From Prochlorococcus sp. AG-409-D14 (lineage in GTDB: Bacteria; Cyanobacteriota; Cyanobacteriia; PCC-6307; Cyanobiaceae): a stretch of DNA of 64,000 nt. Numbering within the stretch: position 1 is the stretch's first letter; each line of letters opens with the position of its first letter. The translations under genes were made by a program, and so were the position numbers. Below, one piece after another: positions 31,624 through 44,305 of this stretch. The notes under the pieces were generated by a model. The model was not told the DNA's origin and did no database searches. It saw only the letters and a program-made list of their open reading frames with translations. The stretch spans positions 123,155 to 187,154 of the forward strand of contig QCJR01000001.1 of assembly GCA_003215895.1 (NCBI GenBank). The letters run 5' to 3'.

Positions 31624-34425
31624 CTAATCCAATCCCATTAGACGCTGTTTGACTAGACGGACTTGAGCTTCTGACTCCGTTAAGTTTGCTCTGCATTCTT
31701 CGACAACCTCTTTGGGAGCTTTATCAACAAAATTCTTATTCGCTAAACGTCCAGAAAGACTTTCAATTTCTTTTTGTGCTTTATTTAAATCTTTTTCTAG
31801 CCTGGATCGTAATGACGCTATATCTATCAATCCTTCAATAGGCAACACTACCTCAAGCTCTCCACTTACTCCTGCTAGAGCTTTCATTGAAGGCAATGAC
31901 TTTGCTTGCTCTGGAGATAATATCTTTACTTCCTTAGCCTTGGTCAAAACAGCAATATCATTGATTGATGTTGTTAGTGTTTTTTGTAAGACCTCCTTAC
32001 CGGAAACCAACATGACTGGAACTTTTTGAGAGGGTTTCAACCCAGCAACTGCTCTTAGATTGCGAATCAATCTGATAGATGTAAATAAATCAGAGAAAGC
32101 ACTTTCTAAATCTAGATTCAAGTCTTGTTCATTTGATTTGGGCCAAGGCTGCAAAGCTAAGAATTGATCCTCCTCTAAACCTGTTAATCCATGCCAAAGC
32201 TCCTCTGTCAAATGAGGCATTAGAGGATGAAGCATAATCAAAAGATCACTTAGAACTTTGTATAAAACACTTTTCGCTATTTTTCGATCTAACAATTCAT
32301 CGGAAGAAAGATTTTCTGAATTATTCAATCGACGTTTAATTAATTCTAAATACCAATCACAAAAATCATTCCAAGCAAATTCATATAATCCCTTAGCGGC
32401 CTCTCCTAGAGCATAATTTTCATATCGATTAGCAGTCTCATGAATGACTCGTGCGAGTCTTGACAAAATCCACCTGTCTGATAATTGCAACTTAGAAGAA
32501 TCGTATTTCTCCAAGTTTTCATAATCTTGATCTTCAAGATTAATAAGAGCAAACCTAGTTGCATTCCAAAGCTTATTAGCAAAATTTCTAGAGGCCTCAA
32601 CCGTTGCTGATGTTTGATTTTTACGATCAAAGTCAAGACGTATATCTTGGCCCGCACCTGCAACTTCACGAACAAGAGCGAACCTCAAAGCATCTGTTCC
32701 ATATCTTTCTATTAGTAATAAAGGATCAATGCCATTTCCAGCACTTTTACTCATCTTTCTGTTCTGTTCATCTCTAACAAGTCCGTGAATATAGACATGA
32801 GCAAATGGCATCCTCTCGGTAAAGACACCGGCCATCATTGTCATCCTTGCCACCCAAAAGAAAATAATGTCAAAGCCAGTAACCAAAGTGTTCGTGGGAT
32901 ACCAACGTTGAAAATCAGGATGGGTTTCATCAGGCCAACCTAATGTAGAAAAAGGCCATAATCCGCTGGAAAACCATGTATCTAGCACATCTTCATCTTG
33001 CTCAATTTTAACTGAATCTCCATATTTTTCTCGTGCTAATTTCTTCGCTTCATCTTCTGTTCGAGCAACAATGTATGGCGTTTCATTAACAACTTTATTA
33101 TCTGTTTGACTAATTACAAACCAAGCCGGAATGCGATGTCCCCACCAAAGTTGTCTACTAATACACCAATCTCTTATATCAGTTAACCAATCACGATAAA
33201 CTTTAGACCATCTATTAGGAATAAATTTAGGTTGTCCTTTCTCAAAAAATTCAGAACAACTGCTAGAGAGAGGATCCATTTTCACAAACCACTGAGTTGA
33301 CAGCAATGGTTCTACTGGTACTTTCCCTCTGTCGGAGAAAGGCACACTATGTTTGTACGCTTCAATTTTGGTTAAAAGACCAATCTCCTTTAAAGAATCA
33401 ATAACAGCTTCACGAGCTTCAAAACGATCCAAGCCTTCAAATTGACCTGCATTGTGATTCATTGTTCCTTTTTTAGTCATGACTGTTATTTGAGGTAAGT
33501 CATGTCTCTGACCTATCTCAAAATCATTAGGGTCATGAGCTGGCGTGACTTTGACACATCCAGTTCCAAAATCTTTATCTACATGAGGGTCTCCAATAAT
33601 TGGAATGGTTCTGCCAACTAAAGGCAAAGTAAGTTTCTCCCCTATGAGATCTTTATACCTTTCATCTAATGGATTCACAGCAACTGCGACATCACCAAGC
33701 ATCGTCTCAGGACGTGTAGTCGCTACTTCTAAGTAACTAATTTGTTTCGCACTGGATACAGGTGATGTGACTATGGGATATCGAAAATGCCATAGATATC
33801 CATCTACTTCTTTCATTTCAACTTCTAAATCACTCACAGCCGAACCAGAGGCAGGACACCAGTTCACTAAATATTCTCCTCGATATATCAATCCCTTTTC
33901 ATGTAAACGAACGAATGCCTCAGAAACAGCTTTACTCAGCCCCTCATCCAATGTAAATCTCTCTCTACTCCAGTCTACGGAATATCCCAAACGCTTTAAT
34001 TGATCAACAATTCTTCCACCACTTTTTTCTTTCCACTCCCATGCTTTTTCCAAAAAAGAAGCTCTACCAAGATCACGACGATTTTTGCCTTCTTCCTTAA
34101 GTTGTTTCTCGAGAATAGTTTGAACCGCAATTGAAGCATGGTCTGTTCCTGGAAGACAAAGAACATTATTTCCTTTTAACCTCTTATACCTGACAACTGT
34201 ATCGATTAAGGCAGTATTAAAAGCATGCCCCATATGCAAACTACCTGTGACATTTGGAGGAGGAATAACTACGGAGAATGGGGCTCCAGGGGCTGATGGA
34301 TCAGGTTTAAAAGCCCCTTTCTCTTCCCAAGCTTTCTGCCAGCGATTTTCAGTACCAACTGGATCATATGTTTTAGGAAGCCCTGAGGATTCAGATAATT
34401 TTGTAGTTTTTGCCCGCTCTATCAC
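31624..34425 (-). CDS. valS: Valyl-tRNA synthetase
   Basis: Class I aminoacyl-tRNA synthetase that charges tRNA-Val. The HIGH-type motif is HMGH within [14 protein letters not shown], and [12 protein letters not shown] carries the KMSKS loop. An editing domain between them includes [12 protein letters not shown]-terminal coiled coil ([20 protein letters not shown]) binds the tRNA. 933 residues. The start is taken as GTG at 34425; no ATG lies near, and [14 protein letters not shown] begins about 18 residues in. A tRNA-Val gene lies 1.2 kb away in this window. Confidence 0.96.
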   Translation of the reverse strand: MIERAKTTKLSESSGLPKTYDPVGTENRWQKAWEEKGAFKPDPSAPGAPFSVVIPPPNVTGSLHMGHAFNTALIDTVVRYKRLKGNNVLCLPGTDHASIAVQTILEKQLKEEGKNRRDLGRASFLEKAWEWKEKSGGRIVDQLKRLGYSVDWSRERFTLDEGLSKAVSEAFVRLHEKGLIYRGEYLVNWCPASGSAVSDLEVEMKEVDGYLWHFRYPIVTSPVSSAKQISYLEVATTRPETMLGDVAVAVNPLDERYKDLIGEKLTLPLVGRTIPIIGDPHVDKDFGTGCVKVTPAHDPNDFEIGQRHDLPQITVMTKKGTMNHNAGQFEGLDRFEAREAVIDSLKEIGLLTKIEAYKHSVPFSDRGKVPVEPLLSTQWFVKMDPLSSSCSEFFEKGQPKFIPNRWSKVYRDWLTDIRDWCISRQLWWGHRIPAWFVISQTDNKVVNETPYIVARTEDEAKKLAREKYGDSVKIEQDEDVLDTWFSSGLWPFSTLGWPDETHPDFQRWYPTNTLVTGFDIIFFWVARMTMMAGVFTERMPFAHVYIHGLVRDEQNRKMSKSAGNGIDPLLLIERYGTDALRFALVREVAGAGQDIRLDFDRKNQTSATVEASRNFANKLWNATRFALINLEDQDYENLEKYDSSKLQLSDRWILSRLARVIHETANRYENYALGEAAKGLYEFAWNDFCDWYLELIKRRLNNSENLSSDELLDRKIAKSVLYKVLSDLLIMLHPLMPHLTEELWHGLTGLEEDQFLALQPWPKSNEQDLNLDLESAFSDLFTSIRLIRNLRAVAGLKPSQKVPVMLVSGKEVLQKTLTTSINDIAVLTKAKEVKILSPEQAKSLPSMKALAGVSGELEVVLPIEGLIDIASLRSRLEKDLNKAQKEIESLSGRLANKNFVDKAPKEVVEECRANLTESEAQVRLVKQRLMGLD

Positions 34426-34498
34426 AGAAAAAAAATGTGTTTAATTTAATTTACTCATTCCCGACAAAAGTTTTACATCATTCTTGCTTTTCCTAAAT

Positions 34499-34963
34499 TC
34501 AAATGTCACTTTTCACGTTCCACGGAATAGAAACTATTGAGTCATGCCTTTCCCATGAAGCCGTAGATAAAGAAACTTTGTCACTTAAACGGATCCTTTC
34601 TAAGGCTTGAACTACGTCATTATTATTAATCCTCTTATCTAAAGCCATAGGCATAATCAAAACTTGGGCTTCTGCAGGATCAGCCATCACATGTAATGAC
34701 AAATCCTCTAAAGCTCTTTCAAAAAATATTTTTCTCATTCGACTGGTTAAAGGAGAACCCATAGCTTTCGCAAACATTTCCAAGCTTTCTTTTTCTCCCG
34801 AAAGCCCACAATTTAAACTGAACCAAATTAAAAATTTAGCCCAGCTATCTACGCTCCATAATGGCTGAAAGCTATTTCGCTTACTATAAATTAATTCCAT
34901 CAATGCGAACTCAAAGGCTTTTGCTTGAATAGACGTGATAGATATTTGTTCCATAGAAGACAT
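34499..34963 (-). CDS. Conserved hypothetical helical protein
   Basis: A 154-residue soluble, largely helical protein (from the ATG at 34963; another ATG lies three codons in and a TTG three codons upstream). Readable stretches include LIYSKRNSFQPLWSVDSWAKFLIW and the C-terminal TASWERHDSIVSIPWNV. No enzyme motif, signal or membrane helix is seen. I do not recognise it, though proteins of this type recur in cyanobacterial genomes. It lies 73 bases upstream of valS on the same strand and is divergent from a small acidic gene. Confidence 0.6.
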   Translation of the reverse strand: MSSMEQISITSIQAKAFEFALMELIYSKRNSFQPLWSVDSWAKFLIWFSLNCGLSGEKESLEMFAKAMGSPLTSRMRKIFFERALEDLSLHVMADPAEAQVLIMPMALDKRINNNDVVQALERIRLSDKVSLSTASWERHDSIVSIPWNVKSDI

Positions 34964-35017
34964 TTTCTCCAACTACAGCCAAACTAGTGTTTATTGTTCG
35001 TTATCTGTTTATTTGTT

Positions 35018-35269
35018 ATGGATCTGAACGACCCTGAACTTGAGTTTTCCGATCTTGTTTACGCATATCAAAGCTGGGTTATCGCTGTAATCAACGATGA
35101 AAAATTAAATAGTAAAGAAAAGTTGCTGACAGAGGAAATATCAGATGATGCTTTAAATGCTATGAGATTCTTGCCTGGTGAAGTAACTAGCGCAATTGAG
35201 ACAAGTTTAGCTCGCGTCTATGAAGTTGATTCGGATGAGCTCTCTACGATCTTGTTTCAAGAAGAATAA
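35018..35269 (+). CDS. Small acidic hypothetical protein
   Basis: An 83-residue acidic protein starting at ATG 35018 with MDLNDPELEFSDLVYAYQSW. It is helical and Asp/Glu-rich, ending STILFQEE. An open TTG-initiated extension of eight hydrophobic residues exists upstream, but the ATG gives the more protein-like start. No family recognised. It is divergent from its hypothetical neighbour (54 bases between starts) and convergent with the HesB-like gene. Confidence 0.6.
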   Translation: MDLNDPELEFSDLVYAYQSWVIAVINDEKLNSKEKLLTEEISDDALNAMRFLPGEVTSAIETSLARVYEVDSDELSTILFQEE

Positions 35270-35296
35270 ATTCAATTCTCTAGTTGTTTTACAAAC

Positions 35297-35647
35297 TTAT
35301 TGAACTTCTGACAGTTTTCTAAAGCCTGATCCACATGGAGAAGGTTCAGCCCCTTTTGGCGTACTAATCAAAAATCCACCTCCACTTAAATCACCAAAAT
35401 AATTCAGCTTAAGACCTTGAAAAAATAGAATTTGATCTTGGTGAGTATACAAGGTAATCCCGTCAGCTCTAGCGAGTGGAACACCATCGTTTTTTCCCGG
35501 TCTAATTCTGATAAATTTCCAACCCTCTCCACACTGATCATCCAATAAATCAATATGCATAACTCCAGGAGTTCCAGTAAAAGCAGCTTGCCTGTTTAAC
35601 TCAGCGACTGCGGTTGCTGAAATTTTTAATCCAGGACCATGTTGCAT
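35297..35647 (-). CDS. HesB/IscA-like protein with an incomplete cysteine set
   Basis: A 116-residue protein of the HesB/IscA fold: ISATAVAELNRQ at the start, strand HIDLLDDQCGEGWKF, and the near-terminal FLISTPKGAEPSPCGSGFR. Canonical A-type iron-sulfur carriers have three cysteines (one central, two in a C-terminal CGCG). Here only Cys39 and Cys105 remain, and the last is Ser107 (CGSG). It may therefore bind metal differently or have lost carrier function. ATG start. It lies immediately downstream of the tRNA-Val gene on the same strand. Confidence 0.75.
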   Translation of the reverse strand: MQHGPGLKISATAVAELNRQAAFTGTPGVMHIDLLDDQCGEGWKFIRIRPGKNDGVPLARADGITLYTHQDQILFFQGLKLNYFGDLSGGGFLISTPKGAEPSPCGSGFRKLSEVQ

Positions 35648-35667
35648 AAATGAAAGAATAGTTTAGA

Positions 35668-35739
<72 letters not shown>

Positions 35740-35821
35740 ATACAATTTTTAGTCCTTCGACTAATTCATTTACTTTATACCTCAAGCTGCTCTGTTGTTG
35801 AGAATTAATCATAATTAAATC

Positions 35822-35842
35822 AACGATTCAAAAAAAATCGTT
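35822..35842. other. Hairpin upstream of mazG
   Basis: AACGATT (35822-35828), a seven-base CAAAAAA loop and AATCGTT (35836-35842) form a perfect seven-base-pair stem 38 bases before the mazG start. It could be a terminator for leftover transcription or a leader structure. No T-tract follows on the plus strand. Confidence 0.3.
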
Positions 35843-35879
35843 TCTGAGCTTAGTAAAAGTTCTATCAAGACAACTAGAA

Positions 35880-36692
35880 ATGACAAACACAAACCAAATA
35901 AATACAGAAGATAAAATGAATAAACTCCTTCAAGTAGTTTCAGACCTCAGAGATCCAATGAATGGCTGTCCTTGGGACCTAAAGCAAACGCATCTTTCAT
36001 TGATCCCATATGTTCTAGAAGAAGCCTATGAAGTTGCTCACGCAATACGAGAAGACAAACCTGATGAATTAAAAGAAGAGCTTGGAGATCTCTTACTACA
36101 AGTAATTTTGCATGCTCAAATAGCAAAAGAAAACAACTTATTTGACATAACAGACATCATTGACATGATCACTGAAAAACTAATTCGAAGACATCCACAT
36201 GTTTTTCAAAATAAAGCAAAAGTTAGTATCAAAGAAGTGGAAGAATCTTGGGAAAAAATCAAGAATAATGAAAAACCATTAAATAATTCAAAAACCCCAA
36301 TTAGTGACCAATTAAAGTACAAAATAAAACCACAACCTTCTACGAAAGCAGCTCTAATTATCTCACAAAGAGCTTCAAAAAACGGATTCGAATGGGAAAA
36401 AATTGATCAAATCTGGGATAAATTATATGAAGAATTAGAAGAATTAAAAGATGCATTAAAAAAAGAAAATACTTCCGAGGCTGAAGCTGAAATAGGAGAC
36501 GTATTATTTACATTGATCAATATTGCAAGATGGAATAACATATCAGTAGAAGAGGGATTAGCAAAAACTAATAAAAGATTCCTAGAACGATTAACATACA
36601 TAGAAGAAAATATAGATGGCGAATTACATTCCCAATCAAAGAAAAAATTAGAAAAATACTGGGAATTAGCGAAGATCAATCTCAAGCATTAA
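35880..36692 (+). CDS. mazG: Nucleoside triphosphate pyrophosphohydrolase
   Basis: Hydrolyses (d)NTPs to monophosphates and pyrophosphate, for pool cleaning and in E. coli for lowering ppGpp. Two tandem MazG domains are visible: the first with [11 protein letters not shown] and [10 protein letters not shown] then [14 protein letters not shown], the second with [10 protein letters not shown] and [16 protein letters not shown]. The acidic pairs bind magnesium. The 270-residue double-domain form matches E. coli MazG, unlike the short versions carried by cyanophages. ATG start, 10 bases before speE. Confidence 0.93.
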   Translation: MTNTNQINTEDKMNKLLQVVSDLRDPMNGCPWDLKQTHLSLIPYVLEEAYEVAHAIREDKPDELKEELGDLLLQVILHAQIAKENNLFDITDIIDMITEKLIRRHPHVFQNKAKVSIKEVEESWEKIKNNEKPLNNSKTPISDQLKYKIKPQPSTKAALIISQRASKNGFEWEKIDQIWDKLYEELEELKDALKKENTSEAEAEIGDVLFTLINIARWNNISVEEGLAKTNKRFLERLTYIEENIDGELHSQSKKKLEKYWELAKINLKH

Positions 36693-36702
36693 TATCATAA
36701 TT

Positions 36703-37569
36703 ATGAATTACAAACTAAAAACGAGGTCAGAGTGGCTTGACGAGTATCATCAAGGAGTTAGATATGGACTACAGGGAAAATTAATACTAGAAGAATCTAG
36801 TCCTTTTCAAAAAATTACCATATATGAAAGCAAAAGATATGGGAAAGCACTATTACTTGATGATTGTTGGATGACTGCAGAAAAGTCTGAAAAGTGTTAT
36901 CACGAATGTCTTATTCATCCTGCCTTGTGTTGTTCTACACAAATAGATAATATTTTAATTATTGGAGGGGGTGATGGGGGTAGTGCAAGAGAATGTTTAA
37001 AATATAAAGAGGTTAAGTCAATCGATTTAGTTGAAATTGATCAAAGAGTTATTGAATTAAGTCAAAAGTATTTACCTACTATTGGAGGAAATGCATGGTC
37101 TGATTCAAGATTGACTTTGCAAATCAAGAATGGAATTGATTGGGTAAAGCATACAAAAGAGAATTCATATGATGTGATTATTATTGATGGCGCAGATCCT
37201 ATTGGACCATCAAAAGAATTATTCAGCAATTCTTTTCTCAAAGATTGCAAACGAATACTTAAACCAGGAGGGGTTTTGGCAACACAAAGTGAATCTCCAG
37301 AGTCTTTTCAACAAATTCATATCAATATTGTCAAAGTTCTTCGTGAAATTTTTGACTACGCAGATCCAATGTATGGATCTGTATCTATATATCCAAGCGG
37401 TTTATGGAGCTGGACATTTGCATCTATGGAGAAGCCAAAATATATGCATCCAAAAAAAAGTCGCGTAAAAGAGATCTCCGAAAATTGTCAGATTTGGAGT
37501 GAGCGATGGCAGCAAGGTGCATTTAACACTATTCCTGCATTTATAGAAAGAGAGCTAGCAAAAACATGA
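36703..37569 (+). CDS. speE: Spermidine synthase (polyamine aminopropyltransferase)
   Basis: Transfers an aminopropyl group from decarboxylated S-adenosylmethionine to putrescine. Its 288 residues include the gatekeeper-side [10 protein letters not shown] region and the dcSAM-binding [11 protein letters not shown] (GGGDGG at 88-93). The catalytic aspartate motif is [12 protein letters not shown], followed by [12 protein letters not shown]. The stop overlaps the start of speB (ATGA), tying the two polyamine steps together. Confidence 0.94.
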   Translation: MNYKLKTRSEWLDEYHQGVRYGLQGKLILEESSPFQKITIYESKRYGKALLLDDCWMTAEKSEKCYHECLIHPALCCSTQIDNILIIGGGDGGSARECLKYKEVKSIDLVEIDQRVIELSQKYLPTIGGNAWSDSRLTLQIKNGIDWVKHTKENSYDVIIIDGADPIGPSKELFSNSFLKDCKRILKPGGVLATQSESPESFQQIHINIVKVLREIFDYADPMYGSVSIYPSGLWSWTFASMEKPKYMHPKKSRVKEISENCQIWSERWQQGAFNTIPAFIERELAKT

Positions 37570-38465
37570 CCAAATCCAATCTCAAAGATCTATCACTATT
37601 TAATAACGATGGTGCAATCTTTATGGGCGCCAAAAGAGGCATCGATCAATGCAGAGTGTCGCTTTTAGGAGTTCCTTATGATGGAACTTGTTGCTTTAGA
37701 CCTGGTGCAAGATTTGGCCCTTCTGCTGTTAGGGAAGATAGTTATGGAATTGAAACATATTGTCCGCAATTAAAATTAGATTTAGAAGATATTAACTTTG
37801 CTGATATAGGTTCATTAGATGTTCCCCTTGGAGATGCAAAATTAACACTTGATTATATAAGCGATGCTACAAATACTTTACTTAAAAATAATTTAAAGCC
37901 TCTTATTATTGGTGGAGAACATTCAATAACAAGTGGAGTTATTAAATCAATAATTACTAATTATCCTGACTTAATTATGCTTCAATTAGATGCTCATGCA
38001 GACCTAAGAGATGAATGGTTAGGTAGTAAATTTAGTCATGCATGTACTATGAAAAGATGTTTAGAAATACTACCTAGCAAAAAGATCTTTCAAATAGGAA
38101 TAAGAAGTGGAACAAAATCAGAATTTCTTGAAATGATTAATAGTTCAAGGTTAATTCCACATACTTTGGGAGAGAATGCAAAATCTTTAGAACAAGCTCT
38201 AAAAAATTTTAAAGGGAGGCCAATCTATTTAACTTTTGATTTAGATTGGTTTGATCCATCTATAATGCCAGGAACAGGCACTCCTGAGCCCGGAGGCTAT
38301 TTTTGGGGAGATTTTGCAGCAATAATCGATGTAATTAAGTCTCATAATTTAATTGGTGCTGATGTAGTCGAATTATCTCCCAAATTAGATAACACTGGTA
38401 TTAGTAGCATCCTTGCTGCAAAAGTTATACGTTCATTAATTATGTTATTAGACAAATCATCCTAA
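37566..38465 (+). CDS. speB: Agmatinase (ureohydrolase family)
   Basis: Manganese enzyme that cleaves agmatine to putrescine and urea, giving the SpeE substrate. The 299-residue arginase-fold protein has [19 protein letters not shown] and [10 protein letters not shown], which together carry the conserved His/Asp ligands of a two-manganese site. Arginase or another guanidino hydrolase is an alternative, but the overlap with speE favours agmatinase. ATG start four bases inside the speE end. Confidence 0.88.
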   Translation: MTKSNLKDLSLFNNDGAIFMGAKRGIDQCRVSLLGVPYDGTCCFRPGARFGPSAVREDSYGIETYCPQLKLDLEDINFADIGSLDVPLGDAKLTLDYISDATNTLLKNNLKPLIIGGEHSITSGVIKSIITNYPDLIMLQLDAHADLRDEWLGSKFSHACTMKRCLEILPSKKIFQIGIRSGTKSEFLEMINSSRLIPHTLGENAKSLEQALKNFKGRPIYLTFDLDWFDPSIMPGTGTPEPGGYFWGDFAAIIDVIKSHNLIGADVVELSPKLDNTGISSILAAKVIRSLIMLLDKSS

Positions 38466-38484
38466 AAAATTTGCATTTAAATTT

Positions 38485-38700
38485 TCATTCAACTAATACC
38501 TTTCCAAAATCGAGTTGTTGATGAACAAATTTTTCAGAAATCTTGGGGAAATTAGGTTCTTTTTTTATCCAATGACCACAAGAAACAAATGAAGATATCT
38601 CAGAATGTATTTTTATTTTTCTAAGTTTACACCATGAGAATGAATCAAAATGACTTGAAACACATTGATTACAGCTCCTACAAGATTTTTTTGCAGTCAT
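38485..38700 (-). CDS. Small cysteine-rich protein, probable zinc binder
   Basis: A 71-residue protein from the ATG at 38700. The N-terminus has CRSCNQC, then Cys23 in SWCKLRKIKI and Cys40 in VSCGHWI. Five cysteines in 40 residues, spaced CxxCxxC...C...C, point to a zinc site or a small iron-sulfur site. The end (FVHQQLDFGKVLVE) is ordinary. Not a family I can name. It is convergent with speB (19-base gap) and divergent from gcvT. Confidence 0.65.
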   Translation of the reverse strand: MTAKKSCRSCNQCVSSHFDSFSWCKLRKIKIHSEISSFVSCGHWIKKEPNFPKISEKFVHQQLDFGKVLVE

Positions 38701-38829
38701 CAAGTCTTAACCCAAGACTCATAGAGTAGTAAAACTTTCCGGATCGAGCCACAAAGCATTAAATTTAATTTAAGAAATTCTTATAAGTTCACGGTATTAA
38801 TTGTGAATTTCTTTTACCGTTCAACAAAA

Positions 38830-39948
38830 ATGAAATTACTGACAACTCCTCTTTATCAAGAATGCAAAGAATTAGGCGGTAAAATGGTTCCTTTTGCAAA
38901 TTGGGAAATGCCTGTTAGTTTTTCTGGGTTAATAGAAGAACACAATGCAGTCAGAAAAAATGTTGGAATGTTCGACATATCTCATATGGGTGTTGTGCAA
39001 TTAAAAGGTAAAAATATCAAAAGCGCATTACAAAATTTAGTGCCCTCGGACGTGTTTCGAATAGGACCTGGTGAAGCGTGTTATACAGTTTTTTTAAAAG
39101 AAAATGGAGGAATTCAAGACGATCTAATCATTTATGATCAAGGAATTTTAGATACAAAAGAAGAAAGTATAGTTCTAGTTATTAATGCGGCAAGAAAAGA
39201 ATCTGACATTGAATGGTTGAGTTCAAATCTTGCTAAAAAGGAAATCACAATATCTGAATTCATGCCAGAGGGTGCATTAATTGCAATCCAAGGTCCAGAA
39301 TCCATGAGTAGACTTGAGAAAATTCTCGAAGAGCCCCTATCTAATTTGCCACGTTTTGGTCACAAAATTATTACTTCAAATCCAAATCTAAAAAACTCAC
39401 AAGAATCAATTTTTATTGCACGAACTGGTTATACAGGAGAGGAAGGTTTCGAATTCTTGTCATCTCCTGAAACAGCAAAGTCTATCTGGAAAAGTCTAAT
39501 AGCTTCGGGAGTGACTCCATGCGGGCTAGGAGCAAGAGATACCCTGAGATTAGAGGCTTCTATGCATTTATATGGCAACGATATCAACCTAGATACAACT
39601 CCCTTTGAAGCTGGCTTGGGTTGGTTAGTGCATTTAGAAATGCCTCATGATTTCATAGGTAGGAAAGCTCTAGAAAAACAAGCCGAAGTTGGAACGCAAA
39701 AAAAACTTGTTGGTATTCAAGTCCTAGATAAAGGAATTGCAAGAAAAGGATATCCAGTTCTATACAACAGCGAAACTGTTGGAATGGTCACTAGCGGAAC
39801 TTGGTCTCCTACATTGAAAAAACCTATAGCTCTTGCTTATGTGCCAAGCGAAATTGCAAAAGTCAATACTCAAATAGAAATAGAAATTAGAGGAAAAAAA
39901 CATCCTGCAATAATCGTAAAAAGACCTTTCTATCGAAAAGGTTTTTGA
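38830..39948 (+). CDS. gcvT: Glycine cleavage system T-protein (aminomethyltransferase)
   Basis: Transfers the methylene group from aminomethyl-lipoyl GcvH to tetrahydrofolate and releases ammonia. From the ATG at 38830 it has 372 residues and opens with TTPLYQECKELGGKMVPFAN, as the family does; a GTG 27 bases upstream is open but less likely. The conserved MFDISHMG, TGYTGEEGFE and GARDTLRLEA motifs are present. It stands alone, about 20 kb from gcvP-gcvH, and no glycine riboswitch is visible upstream. Confidence 0.96.
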   Translation: MKLLTTPLYQECKELGGKMVPFANWEMPVSFSGLIEEHNAVRKNVGMFDISHMGVVQLKGKNIKSALQNLVPSDVFRIGPGEACYTVFLKENGGIQDDLIIYDQGILDTKEESIVLVINAARKESDIEWLSSNLAKKEITISEFMPEGALIAIQGPESMSRLEKILEEPLSNLPRFGHKIITSNPNLKNSQESIFIARTGYTGEEGFEFLSSPETAKSIWKSLIASGVTPCGLGARDTLRLEASMHLYGNDINLDTTPFEAGLGWLVHLEMPHDFIGRKALEKQAEVGTQKKLVGIQVLDKGIARKGYPVLYNSETVGMVTSGTWSPTLKKPIALAYVPSEIAKVNTQIEIEIRGKKHPAIIVKRPFYRKGF

Positions 39949-40022
39949 GCAAGTAGAAACTGTGTTGTGCATAAAAGCCGGTCTTTGTGGGAAACTCATT
40001 ATTCATGATGATTGAGAATTTC

Positions 40023-41843
40023 ATGCGCAATAAGACTTGTGGAGAACTACGAGCTTCTGCAATTAGCGCAAATGTTCAACTATGTGGTTGGGTTGATCGC
40101 AGAAGGGATCATGGCGGAGTAATTTTTATTGATCTAAGAGACCGTTCTGGAACAATTCAAGTCACAGTTGATCCAGATCAAGGTGATGATCTTTTTAGCA
40201 TCGCTGAAAGTCTTAGAAATGAGACTGTTCTTCAAATCAATGGCTTAGTAAGAGCAAGACCTGACGAAGCAATTAATACAAAAATCCCAACCGGTGAGGT
40301 AGAAGTCTTAGCTAAAAATATAAAAATTCTCAATGCTGTAACTCGTACACTTCCTTTTTCAGTGTCAATTCATGATGAGGAGAGTATTAAAGAAGAAATC
40401 AGGCTAAGGCATAGATATTTGGACCTAAGAAGAGAGAGAATGAATAATAATCTTCGATTGAGACATAACACTGTTAAAGCAGCTAGAAGTTTTCTTGAAA
40501 ACGAAGGATTTATAGAAGTTGAAACGCCAATTTTGACTCGCTCAACTCCCGAAGGAGCCAGAGATTACTTAGTCCCCTCACGTGTCTGTGGTGGCGAGTT
40601 TTTTGCTTTACCGCAATCCCCACAATTATTCAAACAATTATTGATGGTTGGTGGAGTTGAACGTTATTACCAAGTCGCTCGTTGTTTTCGTGATGAAGAT
40701 TTACGCGCAGACAGGCAACCAGAATTTACGCAATTAGATATTGAAATGAGTTTCATGGAGGAAAAAGAGATCATTGAATTAAATGAAAAATTAATTTTAA
40801 ATATATGGAAAAAAATTAAAGGGATTGATCTCGAAATTCCATTTCCGAGAATGACTTGGCAAGAAGCTATGGATCGTTTTGGAACTGACAGACCTGATAC
40901 TCGGTATGGAATGGAACTTGTCAACACAAGTGATTTATTTTCCAAAAGTGGATTTAAAGTTTTTTCAAACGCTATTTCTTCTGGTGGATGCGTAAAGTGC
41001 ATCACCATTGAGGATGGAAATAATTTAATTAGTAATGTAAGAATAAAGCCAGGTGGAGATATTTTTAGCGAAGCCCAAAAAGCCGGGGCTGGTGGACTAG
41101 CATTTATTAGAGTTAGAGATAATGAAGAAGTCGATACTATTGGAGCCATAAAAGATAATTTAACTACCACACAAATACAAGAACTCCTATTAAAAACCAA
41201 AGCTAAACCTGGTGATCTAATTCTTTTTGGTGCAGGTCCCACAAATATTGTTAATAGAACCTTAGATAGAGTTCGTCAATATCTTGCGAAAGATCTAAAC
41301 ATAATCTCAGACAACGGATTAAAAACTCAGTGGAATTTTCTTTGGGTCACTGATTTTCCTATGTTTGAATTCAATTCTGATGAAAATCGTCTTGAAGCAA
41401 TTCATCATCCCTTTTGCGCTCCTAAGCCTGAAGATATTGGTGAATCAGAAAGCTTATGGAAAGAAAAATTACCGAATTCAAATGCTCAAGCGTATGATCT
41501 AGTTCTAAATGGACTAGAAATTGGCGGAGGATCTTTAAGAATTCATAATTCGGAACTTCAAAAAACTGTACTTGAAGTAATTGGTCTATCTAACAATGAA
41601 GCAGAAGAGCAATTTGGTTTTTTAATTGATGCGCTTTCAATGGGTGCTCCTCCACATGGTGGAATTGCCTTTGGGCTGGACAGAATAGTGATGCTTTTAG
41701 CCAATGAAGAGTCAATTAGAGATACGATTGCTTTTCCAAAAACACAACAAGCTCGTTGTTCCATGGCTAAAGCCCCTGCAAGCGTAGAAAATAAACAATT
41801 AGAAGACCTCCATATAGCCTCGACTTGGATCGAGCCTGATTGA
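40023..41843 (+). CDS. aspS: Aspartyl-tRNA synthetase
   Basis: Class II synthetase. The N-terminal OB-fold anticodon domain contains [20 protein letters not shown], and motif 2 is [21 protein letters not shown] bacterial-type GAD insertion lies in the middle, and motif 3 is [11 protein letters not shown] use the ATG at 40023, since the protein then begins [10 protein letters not shown]. Upstream ATGs at 40005 and 40008 and a longer form from 39987 are open. 606 residues. Cyanobacterial enzymes are often non-discriminating (charging tRNA-Asn too), but this cannot be told here. Confidence 0.96.
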   Translation: MRNKTCGELRASAISANVQLCGWVDRRRDHGGVIFIDLRDRSGTIQVTVDPDQGDDLFSIAESLRNETVLQINGLVRARPDEAINTKIPTGEVEVLAKNIKILNAVTRTLPFSVSIHDEESIKEEIRLRHRYLDLRRERMNNNLRLRHNTVKAARSFLENEGFIEVETPILTRSTPEGARDYLVPSRVCGGEFFALPQSPQLFKQLLMVGGVERYYQVARCFRDEDLRADRQPEFTQLDIEMSFMEEKEIIELNEKLILNIWKKIKGIDLEIPFPRMTWQEAMDRFGTDRPDTRYGMELVNTSDLFSKSGFKVFSNAISSGGCVKCITIEDGNNLISNVRIKPGGDIFSEAQKAGAGGLAFIRVRDNEEVDTIGAIKDNLTTTQIQELLLKTKAKPGDLILFGAGPTNIVNRTLDRVRQYLAKDLNIISDNGLKTQWNFLWVTDFPMFEFNSDENRLEAIHHPFCAPKPEDIGESESLWKEKLPNSNAQAYDLVLNGLEIGGGSLRIHNSELQKTVLEVIGLSNNEAEEQFGFLIDALSMGAPPHGGIAFGLDRIVMLLANEESIRDTIAFPKTQQARCSMAKAPASVENKQLEDLHIASTWIEPD

Positions 41844-41946
41844 ATTGATAGAAATTAGCAGAAAAAACATTATCCTAAAGAGAAAATATGTAAATTTCTT
41901 GGCCTTTAGCTGGATCAAGGTAGCTTAAAGAATGATTGAAAAGTAA

Positions 41947-43614
<1,668 letters not shown>

Positions 43615-44256
43615 ATGGAATCTTCTCTGCCAGTAGTGGAATGTTTTCATTCTCTACAAGGAGAAGGAGAACATGCAGGTAGAAGCGCCTACTTCATCAG
43701 ATTGGCTAGTTGTAAAGTTGGATGTCCTTGGTGTGATACAAAAGATTCGTGGAATTCAGAACTTCATCCACAACAAAGCTTGATAGATTTATCAACTCAA
43801 ACAGCCAAAGCCCAAGAAGAAGGTGCAGCCTTTGTTGTAATCACAGGAGGTGAGCCATTACATCATAATTTAGATGATCTCTGTAAAGAAATTAGAAAAT
43901 CTACGCTCAACCTAGAGAAAAAATCTATTCCAATTCATCTCGAAACTAGTGGAGTAGATATGCTAAGTGGCAAGCCAGATTGGATAACATTATCTCCTAA
44001 ACGGCATTCTCCTCCACGCCTTGATAATCTCTTATCTTGCCAAGAATTAAAAGTTGTTATTCAGAATTCTGAAGATTTACTTTTTGCTAAAACAATGGCT
44101 GATTTAATCAAAAATAATGGAAAAATTAAACCTCAATTATTTTTGCAAGCAGGATGGGAAAATGAAGAGGGACAAACACTTGCAATCAAGTTTGTCAAAA
44201 ACAATCCGGATTGGAGATTAAGTATGCAAACTCACAAATGGCTAGGTGTACTCTAA
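43615..44256 (+). CDS. queE: 7-carboxy-7-deazaguanine synthase (radical SAM)
   Basis: Radical-SAM enzyme of queuosine synthesis that contracts the pterin ring to the deazaguanine base. The cluster motif is CKVGCPWC (CX3CX2C, residues 33-40). FHSLQGEGEHAGRSAYFIRL at the start and FVVITGGEPL (SAM-binding GGE) are diagnostic. 213 residues, ATG start directly abutting pyrG. The next gene, queC, does the next step. A nucleotide-reductase activase is excluded by the QGEG opening. Confidence 0.93.
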   Translation: MESSLPVVECFHSLQGEGEHAGRSAYFIRLASCKVGCPWCDTKDSWNSELHPQQSLIDLSTQTAKAQEEGAAFVVITGGEPLHHNLDDLCKEIRKSTLNLEKKSIPIHLETSGVDMLSGKPDWITLSPKRHSPPRLDNLLSCQELKVVIQNSEDLLFAKTMADLIKNNGKIKPQLFLQAGWENEEGQTLAIKFVKNNPDWRLSMQTHKWLGVL

Positions 44257-44305
44257 CCATCTATATAAATGAGATTTTGCTTCATTAGATTTAAAAATAA
44301 AAATA

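Noticed and set aside
38704..38829. Possible glycine riboswitch upstream of gcvT
   Set aside because: No GGCAAAAGGACAG-like or tandem aptamer pattern was found here or in the gaps at 18867-18967 and 19355-19374.
40667..41242. 191-codon open frame opposite aspS
   Set aside because: Ser/Pro-rich complement of a conserved synthetase; no start context or motif of its own.
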